Positions 1 through 5,375 of a stretch of 7,427 bases of DNA are shown piece by piece. The notes below the pieces were generated by a model. It saw only the letters and a program-made list of their open reading frames with translations. It was not told where the DNA came from and made no database searches. Source of the DNA: an uncultured Clostridia bacterium (GTDB lineage Bacteria > Bacillota > Clostridia > Oscillospirales > Oscillospiraceae). Both the position numbers and the translations under genes were made by a program. The stretch lies in the NCBI GenBank assembly GCA_947177115.1, contig CAMWTG010000135.1:1-7427 (forward strand). The letters run 5' to 3'. Numbering within the stretch: the first letter of the stretch is position 1; each line of letters begins with the position of its first letter.

Positions 1-558
1 GCCGATGTGTTTCCCGCGGCGCACGACCCCGGAAACAGAGAAGGGCCGTCCCAGGAAACGGGCCGCTTCTTCCGTCTCCCCCCGCTCCAGCAGGGAGCGG
101 ATATGGGTGGAGCTGACGGTTTTCCCGTCCAGGGTCACCGCCGTGACCACATCGCAGCCCATTCCAAGCAGTTCCGCCCGCTTTTTCAGCCCATCGGCGG
201 TTCCGGTGTTTTGGTGTCCAAAATGAAAATCGTAGCCCGCCACCAGCCATCCGGCATGATATTCCTCCAGCAGGAGCGTCACAAAATCCTCCCAGGGCAT
301 GGTCATCATGGCCCGGTCAAAGGGAACCATGAGCACCTCCATCCCGGGAAACAGTTCACGGACCGCCCACCGCCGCTCCTCCGCTGTGGTCAGCAGGGGC
401 ACCGGCAGACCGGTGACAAGCTCCCGGGGGATGCGGTCAAAGGTAAACATGGCGGGAACCATCCCCCGCTCCCAGCTTCGCTCCACGGCCCGGTGCAGCA
501 GGGCCTGGTGGCCCAAATGGATGCCATCGAAAAATCCCAGCGCTATGACGCGGCGCAT
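1..558 (-). CDS. ribF: Bifunctional riboflavin kinase/FAD synthetase RibF (N-terminal part; C-terminus cut by window edge)
   Basis: RibF phosphorylates riboflavin to FMN and adenylates FMN to FAD in the cytoplasm. The visible 186 residues cover the FAD synthetase (FMN adenylyltransferase) domain and the first residues of the kinase domain. Seen: the nucleotidyltransferase motif GFFDGIHLGHQ (residues 8-18, with the HxGH-type histidines), TFDRIPREL (39-47), the AGYDFHFG stretch (107-114) and the SSTHIRSLL motif (149-157). LGRPFSVSGVVRRGKHIG at 169-186 is the usual linker into the kinase domain. Family members are about 300 residues, so roughly 120 are beyond the window. The start is fixed by GGAGGTGAGG seven bases from the ATG. 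The gene lies 37 nt after truB, the common truB-ribF pairing. The family usually reads FDPHP where this one has FDRIP. Identification is very secure. Confidence 0.95.
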   Translation of the reverse strand, partial: MRRVIALGFFDGIHLGHQALLHRAVERSWERGMVPAMFTFDRIPRELVTGLPVPLLTTAEERRWAVRELFPGMEVLMVPFDRAMMTMPWEDFVTLLLEEYHAGWLVAGYDFHFGHQNTGTADGLKKRAELLGMGCDVVTAVTLDGKTVSSTHIRSLLERGETEEAARFLGRPFSVSGVVRRGKHIG

Positions 559-595
559 TACCTCACCTCCATTTAAGTCCTCTGTCATTTGGCGG

Positions 596-1468
596 TCAGC
601 CCTGACCGCCGAAAAAGTTTTTAACCGACCGCAGCTGTCCTTTCTCCCACCGGCTCAGGCAGAGGAATTCCCCCTCCCGGCCATAGACCCGGTATTGCCC
701 CGGCATCAATCCGGGGACTGACAATGGACTTCCGTTACGGCACAACCGCTCCTGGCCGGGATTTTTAATGCGGTAGGCCGGATATGCCGCAAACAGCCCG
801 TCCACAGGCCGCAGCAGGGCCGCGCCCCGCTCCTGGACCTGCTCCAGCGTTACCGCATCGGCCAAGGTAAACCCTGCCGCCATGGTCCGGCGCAGGGAAC
901 TCATGCAGCCCCCGCAGCCCAGAGCCTGTCCGATATCGTGGCAGAGGGTGCGGACGTAGGTGCCCTTGGAGCACCACACGCGCAGCAGATATTCCGCCTC
1001 CCCGGTCCGCTCCAGGATCTCCAGGGCATGGATGGTCACGGGACGGGGCTTGCGCTCCACCTCCTGGCCCTTCCGGGCCAGCTCGTAGAGTTTTTTGCCC
1101 TTGATCTTGATGGCGGAGTACATGGGCGGGATCTGCTCGATGTCCCCGGTGAACCGGGACAGGGCCGCCTCCAGCGCCGCCTGATCCATATGGGCCGGAT
1201 GCTCCTCCAAAACTTCGCCGGTGGTGTCCTGGGTGTTGGTGACCATCCCCAGGCGCAGTCCGGCGACATACTCCTTATCGCCCTTTTCGGCGAACTCCAC
1301 CGCCTTGGCGGCGCTGCCAACGAATACCGGCAATACGCCGGTGGCCATGGGGTCCAACGTCCCCCCATGGCCAATCCGGCGCTCTCTCAATATCCCCCGC
1401 AGCTTGGCGCACACATCCATGCTGGTCCAGCCGGCGGGTTTGTCAATAATCAGGATGCCGCTGGGCAT
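596..1468 (-). CDS. truB: tRNA pseudouridine(55) synthase TruB
   Basis: TruB converts U55 in the T-loop of tRNAs to pseudouridine. The 290-residue protein opens with the family signature GILIIDKPAGWTS (4-16), then RRIGHGGTLDPMATGVLPV (30-48), where Asp39 of GTLDP is the expected catalytic nucleophile. It continues with PPMYSAIKIKGKKLYELAR and SKGTYVRTLCHDIG, and ends in a PUA-like C-terminal RNA-binding domain. I chose the ATG at 1468 because family members start just before the GILxIDKP motif. The frame is open further upstream (ATGs at 1489 and 1534), but those starts would add 7 or 22 non-family residues and overlap the previous gene. The chosen start is 4 nt after the prsA-like stop, with only a weak GCGGAA ribosome site, so translational coupling is likely. 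Length and motifs are normal for an active enzyme. Confidence 0.95.
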   Translation of the reverse strand: MPSGILIIDKPAGWTSMDVCAKLRGILRERRIGHGGTLDPMATGVLPVFVGSAAKAVEFAEKGDKEYVAGLRLGMVTNTQDTTGEVLEEHPAHMDQAALEAALSRFTGDIEQIPPMYSAIKIKGKKLYELARKGQEVERKPRPVTIHALEILERTGEAEYLLRVWCSKGTYVRTLCHDIGQALGCGGCMSSLRRTMAAGFTLADAVTLEQVQERGAALLRPVDGLFAAYPAYRIKNPGQERLCRNGSPLSVPGLMPGQYRVYGREGEFLCLSRWEKGQLRSVKNFFGGQG

Positions 1469-1472
1469 GGTG

Positions 1473-2792
1473 TTATTCCGCTGTTCCATCCGTGGAACCG
1501 GGCGTAACAGGATCTGCGTCATCTCCGGCAGCATCCGCCTCGCCGTCCTCAGCGCCTTCCGTCTGGTTTTCCGTGTTCAGCTCGGGGTGCAGAGCCATGA
1601 TGGTCTCGCGGTAGGCGGTAAAGAAGCTGCCCACATCGATGCTGTCCAGCTTCTCGCTGCGGGTCATGCTTTCCATTGCCGCCGCCAGCTGGCCATCCAG
1701 GTAATTGGCCAGGTTCTGCCCCGCGATGCTGATCAGATGGTCCTCCGTCAGCTCCTTGCGCAGAAGGATGTGGTATCCATAATCGCTCTCCACGATGCCG
1801 CTGAGCTCACCGGGCCGGAGGGCGAAAGCCGCGTCCTTGAACTCCTGCACGAAGCTGGTATCCGCGTTGATGAGATAGCCGTTTGCCGAATCCCGGCCGG
1901 GATCCTCGCCGTTCTCCCCGGCCAGCTGGGTGAAGAGGTCCTCCAGCTCCGATGGGTCCGCTGCCTGGAGCTGGGCAAGCAGCTCATCGGCCTTGGCCTT
2001 CTTTTCCGCGATCTCCTCCTCGCTGAGGGACTCGTTGGTCTCGGTGTCCTTGGTCGCCAGCAGGATATGGTCCACATATGCGTCCGTATCCGCAGGAGCC
2101 TGATAGAGGCTGCTGTCCGGATCCTGGGCCAGCTCCAGCAGGTGCTGGTAGAGATATCCGCTGGCGGAGATGCGGTCGAAACTCTCCTCGCTGACGCCCA
2201 TCTCCCACAGGTTCTGCTCAAAGCTCTCCTGACCGCCCATCTGCTCGATGTAAGCGGCCCGCTCTTTTTCCAGATCAGCCTTATCCTCAGCGGTGAGGGT
2301 GATGTTGTGGGCGGCGGATACGTTCTCCAGCACTACGTAGGACATGGCGTTGCTCTCCGTCTGCTCCCTGGCGATCTGGGCCAGAGGGACGCCCTCCAGC
2401 TCTCCGTCCCACTTGACGGTGCCGTCCTCGTTGATCAGCTCGCTGTACATGCCGCCGCTGTACATATTCATCATGCTCAGCTGGGATTCCAGATAGCTGC
2501 AGGAGTAGGTCAGCCAATAGCCATACAGCTCCGCCGGGATGCCGTTGCCGTTATCCTCCAGGACGGTCTCACTGGGATCAAGGCCCAGGAGGTCCTGGTA
2601 GATATTGCCCTCCCGGCTGGGGGCATCGGTCTGGTCCTGGCCGGGATCATCGGTCTGGTCCTGGCCGGGATCATCGGTCTGGTCCTGGCCGGGATCATCG
2701 GTCTGATCCGGCGCTTTGGTCTGGTCTCCACAGCCTGCGAACAGGCCGAGGGCAAGGATCAGGGCTAACAGCCCGCTGACAGTCTTTTTCAT
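1473..2792 (-). CDS. PrsA-like parvulin peptidyl-prolyl isomerase, predicted lipoprotein
   Basis: Predicted extracytoplasmic foldase anchored to the outer face of the membrane. Residues 1-21 are a lipoprotein signal: MKK, a hydrophobic core, then the lipobox LFAGC with Cys21 as lipidation site. A linker with three copies of DPGQDQTD follows (33-56), then a helical SurA/PrsA N-terminal-like region (about 65-230). The PpiC-type rotamase domain spans about 238-347; supporting motifs are VDHILLATKD, then FVQEFKDAAFALRPGELSG and DYGYHILLRKE. After a short helical segment comes an acidic, low-complexity tail (405-439) rich in E, D, G, T and A. At 439 residues it is longer than classic PrsA (about 290), because of the linker, an enlarged N-domain and the tail. 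The ATG at 2792 has AAAGGA upstream and places the signal peptide correctly. It is the first gene of the prsA-like/truB/ribF run. The parvulin assignment is secure; orthology to PrsA rather than another clostridial parvulin lipoprotein is not. Confidence 0.87.
   Translation of the reverse strand: MKKTVSGLLALILALGLFAGCGDQTKAPDQTDDPGQDQTDDPGQDQTDDPGQDQTDAPSREGNIYQDLLGLDPSETVLEDNGNGIPAELYGYWLTYSCSYLESQLSMMNMYSGGMYSELINEDGTVKWDGELEGVPLAQIAREQTESNAMSYVVLENVSAAHNITLTAEDKADLEKERAAYIEQMGGQESFEQNLWEMGVSEESFDRISASGYLYQHLLELAQDPDSSLYQAPADTDAYVDHILLATKDTETNESLSEEEIAEKKAKADELLAQLQAADPSELEDLFTQLAGENGEDPGRDSANGYLINADTSFVQEFKDAAFALRPGELSGIVESDYGYHILLRKELTEDHLISIAGQNLANYLDGQLAAAMESMTRSEKLDSIDVGSFFTAYRETIMALHPELNTENQTEGAEDGEADAAGDDADPVTPGSTDGTAE
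2627..2698. repeat. Three perfect 24-bp tandem repeats inside the PrsA-like gene
   Basis: Three identical 24-bp copies lie at 2627-2650, 2651-2674 and 2675-2698, with a degenerate partial fourth copy at 2699-2711. The period is a multiple of three, so copies can be gained or lost without a frameshift. They encode DPGQDQTD repeats, a hydrophilic linker between the lipidated cysteine and the folded part of the lipoprotein. Identity at third codon positions points to recent expansion. Confidence 0.9.
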
Positions 2793-2866
2793 TTGTTTGT
2801 TTCCTTTACATCTAAAAATCTTCTCCGCTCCCGGCCTGACGGCCCCACGGAAACACGCACCCAGTC

Positions 2867-2895
2867 ATCATACCACGCTTTTCGTCCGGTTACAA
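2867..2895 (-). promoter_or_regulatory. SigA-type promoter for the prsA-like/truB/ribF operon
   Basis: On the minus strand TTGTAA (2895-2890) is followed by exactly 17 bases and then TATGAT (2872-2867). The TGG just before the -10 adds an extended -10 element. Transcription would begin near 2860, giving a leader of about 68 nt before the ATG at 2792. It lies just past the terminator of the upstream GTPase operon, as expected for an independent unit. The leader contains only a small GGCC/GGCC hairpin and no recognisable riboswitch. Confidence 0.7.
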
Positions 2896-2939
2896 TGGTT
2901 TTATGATGGACGGACCTTAAATTTTCTGCCATTTCCCCG

Positions 2940-2982
2940 AAAAAACGGGGCCGGAGGGTTTCCGCACCCGCTCCCAGCCCCG
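2940..2982 (-). terminator. Rho-independent terminator of the two-GTPase operon
   Basis: Read on the minus strand, CGGGGC (2982-2977) pairs with GCCCCG (2951-2946). Inside, GGA pairs with TCC and GGGT with ACCC around the loop GCGGAA, and the stem is followed directly by six T (2945-2940). It starts 7 bases after the TAG of the GTPase-DUF1980 gene. Stem, position and T-run agree with an intrinsic terminator that separates this operon from the prsA-like one. Confidence 0.85.
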
Positions 2983-2989
2983 CATATCA

Positions 2990-3931
2990 CTACATCTGTA
3001 CGACTTCTTCTTCCGGCTTCTGGCAGGGGACGATGCTCTTGACATGGAGCACGGGGCCGTCCCCCTCGTAGGGGTCCCAGTGCTCCACGGCCACCTCCGC
3101 CGTGACCTCCACCCAGGCCCGCTCGGGGATCTTGCTGACATCGTACCCGATGCACGCCAGCGCCAGGAAGGTCATGTCGTCCGCGCAGCAGACCATGGCG
3201 AACCGCCCGGGGGTGAAGTACCGCCCGTACTTGGGGGGCTTGCACATGATGGCCCGGTAGGTCACCGTCTTGCCGGCGTACATCTCCGGGTTGTCCATGA
3301 TCTCCACGTACCAGAGTCCGTAATCCTCATCAGAGATCCGGATCACCGGCTGCTCCAGGTCGAAGGCGGAGACGGTGCCGTCCATGTAGTTCTCACTCTG
3401 TCCGTCCTCCCGCTCCAGGTAGATGTCCGCCCGGCGGTTCACCAGGCGCAGGTTTTTCTGCCGCAGGGAGGCGCAGATCTCATCCGTACAGCGGTTGATG
3501 CAGATCATGTCCGCGTTGCGCAGCTTTTCCATCATCAGGGAGGCCATGTTCTTTGCGTACATATCAAAGGAAGGGCCTTCCACCGCGGCAATGATCTGGT
3601 AGAGCACCCAGCTGGAGGGCATGGAGTTGACATAGAAATCCTGGATCTGCCACATGCCATTGTATTCCACAATGATCTGAGAAGCCCGGCACTTCTTCCG
3701 TTCCCCCTCCAGGAATTCCGGCGTCAGCTGCTCCAGACTGTCCGCCGTTACCACGGTGACATTGCGCAGCAGCTTTTTGTCGTACTCCACCTCTCCCTCC
3801 TCGCAGCACAGCAGCAGGGTCCTGTCGTTGATGGCGAAGCCATCGGAGAGGATGCCGTTGATAAAGGAGGTCTTGCCGCTGTCCAGGAATCCGGCGATAA
3901 GGTAGACGGGATAGACTTTCTCCTGGGCCAT
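2990..3931 (-). CDS. CobW-like P-loop GTPase fused to a YcgQ/TIGR03943-type (DUF1980) C-terminal domain
   Basis: A 313-residue predicted cytoplasmic protein. The N-terminal part (about 5-190) is a divergent CobW/COG0523-like GTPase: Walker A GFLDSGKTS (14-22), a Walker B-like IIVEYNG (86-92) and INRCTDE (145-151) where NKxD is expected. It lacks the CxCC metal motif of true COG0523 chaperones but has a Cys pair (42-43) at the equivalent of the ENEFGEIGID loop. Residues about 205-302 resemble the C-terminal domain of the YcgQ/TIGR03943 family, including YAGKTVTYRA, RFAMVCCADD (243-252) and AWVEVTAEV. YcgQ-type proteins are usually membrane proteins paired with a YcgR-type (DUF318) permease; no membrane segment is visible here. 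Its ATG is one nucleotide after the upstream stop, with GAGGTG inside the end of that gene, so coupled translation is likely. Domain calls are from motif recognition; the substrate is unknown. A role in metal handling is inferred from the neighbour. Confidence 0.75.
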   Translation of the reverse strand: MAQEKVYPVYLIAGFLDSGKTSFINGILSDGFAINDRTLLLCCEEGEVEYDKKLLRNVTVVTADSLEQLTPEFLEGERKKCRASQIIVEYNGMWQIQDFYVNSMPSSWVLYQIIAAVEGPSFDMYAKNMASLMMEKLRNADMICINRCTDEICASLRQKNLRLVNRRADIYLEREDGQSENYMDGTVSAFDLEQPVIRISDEDYGLWYVEIMDNPEMYAGKTVTYRAIMCKPPKYGRYFTPGRFAMVCCADDMTFLALACIGYDVSKIPERAWVEVTAEVAVEHWDPYEGDGPVLHVKSIVPCQKPEEEVVQM

Positions 3932-3932
3932 A

Positions 3933-5102
3933 TTACACCTCGAAGAGGGCCTTCAGCCCCGCCTCATCCAGCTTGCCGCCAATGACGCAGAGGCGTCCGG
4001 TGTAGTCGGCGGGGCCGGTGCGGACCTGGTGCTCCTCGGGGACGTAGTCGAAGTGGAGCCAAGTCCCGTCCCCGACGGAGACAATGCCCTTGGCCCGCAG
4101 CACCGCGCCGTACCTGCCGCTGTCCAGGACGGTCAGGATGCTCTCCAGCTTTTCCGCGGTGAAGGTGCGGGTAGTCTCCACGCCCCAGCTGGCAAACACC
4201 TCATCGGCATCGTGGCCGTGGTGGTGATGGTGGTGGTGATGGTCGTGATGGCAGCATTCGTGGTCATGGTCTTCATGGGCGTGGTCGTGGTGGTCATGCC
4301 CTTCATGATCGTGGTAATGGCAGCACTCATGGTCATGGTGATGCTCGTGCCCGTCATGGCCGTGGTCCTGCTCATCGTGGTCATGATGATGGCAGCCGCA
4401 CTCATGGCCGTCCTCATCATGGCCGTGATGGTGGTGATGGTGCCCGCCGCAGACGGGACAGGCGTCCTCTTCCTCCTCGGCCAGCAGATCGGCGGCCAGG
4501 GTGTTGCCGTTCTCCATGGCGGAGAGAAGCTGCGCGCCGGTAAGCTGGTCCCAGGGGGTGGTGACGATAGGAGCCTTCTCGTTCCTCTCCCGCAGCAGGG
4601 CCACCGCCTTCTCCAGCTTTTCAGCGTCCAGCTTCTGGGTGCGGCTGAGAATGATGGCCCCGGCATACTGCACCTGGTTGGCGTAAAACTCGCCGAAATT
4701 CTTCAGATAAACCTTCGCCTTGGACGCATCGGCTACGGTGACCGCGCAGCCCAGCTGCATCTCCGGCACGTTCTCCGCCACATCCTGGACCGCCCGGATC
4801 ACATCGGACAGCTTGCCCACGCCGGAGGGCTCGATGAGGATGCGGTCGGGATGGAACTGATCCATCACCTTCTTCAGCGCCTCGCCAAAGTCCCCTACCA
4901 GGGAGCAGCAGATGCAGCCGGAATTCATTTCGGAGATCTCTACCCCCGCGTCCTTGAGAAAGCCGCCATCGATGCCGATCTCGCCGAACTCGTTTTCGAT
5001 CAGGACGATCTTTTCGCCCTTGAGGGCCTCGTCCAGCAGCTTTTTAATCAGCGTGGTCTTGCCCGCGCCCAGGAAACCGGAAATTACGTTTACCTTTGTC
5101 AT
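3933..5102 (-). CDS. CobW/COG0523-family GTPase with large His/Cys-rich metal-binding insert (putative metallochaperone)
   Basis: A 389-residue predicted cytoplasmic GTPase that would deliver or store a transition metal ion using GTP binding and hydrolysis. Seen: Walker A GFLGAGKTT (9-17), the ENEFGEIGID switch segment (36-45), the family metal motif GCICC (62-66), Walker B ILIEPSG (88-94), and SRTQ (153-156) at the place of NKxD. The insert follows: CPVC (215-218), then 221-297 with 40 His in 77 residues plus paired cysteines at 235/237, 260/261 and 283/284. Residues about 305-389 are a typical CobW C-terminal domain. The family includes Zn, Co and Ni chaperones and nitrile hydratase activators. 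No hydratase, hydrogenase or cobalamin gene is visible, so Zn or Ni homeostasis is the best guess. The ATG at 5102 has GAGG about ten bases upstream. First gene of a two-gene operon. Confidence 0.88.
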   Translation of the reverse strand: MTKVNVISGFLGAGKTTLIKKLLDEALKGEKIVLIENEFGEIGIDGGFLKDAGVEISEMNSGCICCSLVGDFGEALKKVMDQFHPDRILIEPSGVGKLSDVIRAVQDVAENVPEMQLGCAVTVADASKAKVYLKNFGEFYANQVQYAGAIILSRTQKLDAEKLEKAVALLRERNEKAPIVTTPWDQLTGAQLLSAMENGNTLAADLLAEEEEDACPVCGGHHHHHHGHDEDGHECGCHHHDHDEQDHGHDGHEHHHDHECCHYHDHEGHDHHDHAHEDHDHECCHHDHHHHHHHHGHDADEVFASWGVETTRTFTAEKLESILTVLDSGRYGAVLRAKGIVSVGDGTWLHFDYVPEEHQVRTGPADYTGRLCVIGGKLDEAGLKALFEV

Positions 5103-5120
5103 GGGGAATACGCCTCTTTC

Positions 5121-5148
5121 TTATAAATAATATCGTTACTTATCATAA
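5121..5148. promoter_or_regulatory. AT-rich imperfect dyad, candidate metalloregulator operator before the GTPase operon
   Basis: TTATAAATAA (5121-5130) and TTATCATAA (5140-5148) form an imperfect inverted repeat around a 9-base centre. It overlaps the candidate -10 and lies just upstream of the ribosome site of the His-rich GTPase gene. Composition and placement suit a Fur-family (Zur/Fur/PerR) repressor site, but it does not match a 7-1-7 consensus cleanly. It may be no more than AT-rich promoter DNA. Confidence 0.3.
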
Positions 5149-5169
5149 CCTTTTTTTCGGAAAATGCAA
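5142..5169 (-). promoter_or_regulatory. Candidate SigA promoter for the two-GTPase operon
   Basis: On the minus strand TTGCAT (5169-5164) is separated by 16 bases, including a run of seven A, from TATGAT (5147-5142). The -10 is good and the -35 is weak, a pattern common at regulated promoters. The predicted start is near 5135, leaving a leader of about 33 nt before the ATG at 5102. Confidence 0.5.
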
Positions 5170-5175
5170 GGGGCA

Positions 5176-5368
5176 ATTGGCGGAAAAAGGCGGCTGAACC
5201 AACGTGATATGCTCCCTCTATGATTGACGGTGTTTTTTCACGGTCTCTCATAGAGGGAGCATATCATCTGAACCGCCCCTTCTTTTTTCAAACGGTTATT
5301 CAGTACAAAAACTGAGAAAACCTTTGATACGCAAGAAAAAGTATTAACTTAATAACATTGGCGGAAAA
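5176..5368. repeat. Pair of 12-bp direct repeats bracketing most of the intergenic region
   Basis: ATTGGCGGAAAA occurs at 5176-5187 and again at 5357-5368, enclosing 169 bases that include the palindrome. The right copy starts 8 bases before the repressor stop codon in plus coordinates, so it lies in the 3' untranslated part of that transcript. The left copy is just upstream of the GTPase promoter. No matching inverted ends are seen, so an insertion footprint is only one possibility. The rest of 5267-5356 is AT-rich and holds no gene, only a weak TCAGT/ACTGA hairpin. Confidence 0.6.
5205..5266. repeat. Perfect 19-bp inverted repeat with structured spacer (large hairpin/palindromic element)
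   Basis: TGATATGCTCCCTCTATGA (5205-5223) is exactly complementary to 5248-5266. The 24-base spacer can pair further: GAC-G-GTG (5226-5232) with CAC-G-GTC (5239-5245), with one G/G mismatch around a loop of six T. Either strand could fold into a long hairpin. It sits between the metal-sensing repressor and the GTPase operon, about 110 nt past the repressor stop. Neither side has an adjacent T-run, so it is not a standard terminator. The sequence ctgaacc occurs on both sides (5194-5200 and 5268-5274). Possibilities are a small non-autonomous palindromic (MITE/REP-like) element, an RNA-processing or stability hairpin, or a protein-binding site. Confidence 0.9.
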
Positions 5369-5375
5369 CCTGCCG

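Noticed and set aside
559..595. FMN riboswitch before ribF
   Set aside because: The gap to truB is only 37 nt and contains little besides the ribosome site; there is no room for an FMN aptamer.
1469..1534. A longer truB starting at 1534 or 1489
   Set aside because: It would overlap the upstream gene and add residues not found before the GILxIDKP motif; the ATG at 1468 fits the family start.
2627..2711. CRISPR-like direct repeats
   Set aside because: The repeats are contiguous without spacers and lie in frame inside a coding gene.
1221..2768. A 515-residue plus-strand reading frame with IIGLVLAG repeats
   Set aside because: It lies antisense to the PrsA-like gene and the start of truB, whose family motifs, signal peptide and ribosome sites are clear. 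Its repeats are the mirror of the 24-bp repeat, and it resembles no known protein.
3044..3985. A 313-residue plus-strand frame covering the GTPase-DUF1980 gene
   Set aside because: Antisense shadow; no ribosome site or domain, and the minus frame has Walker A and coupled translation with its neighbour.
4029..5126. A 365-residue plus-strand frame with a very hydrophobic Val/Met stretch that looks like membrane segments
   Set aside because: The hydrophobic run is the antisense of His/Asp codons in the His-rich GTPase (ATG/GTG from CAT/CAC). The minus-strand product has full CobW motifs.
5205..5266. The palindrome as the intrinsic terminator of the repressor gene
   Set aside because: No T-run directly follows the stem on the minus strand, and it is about 110 nt past the stop codon.
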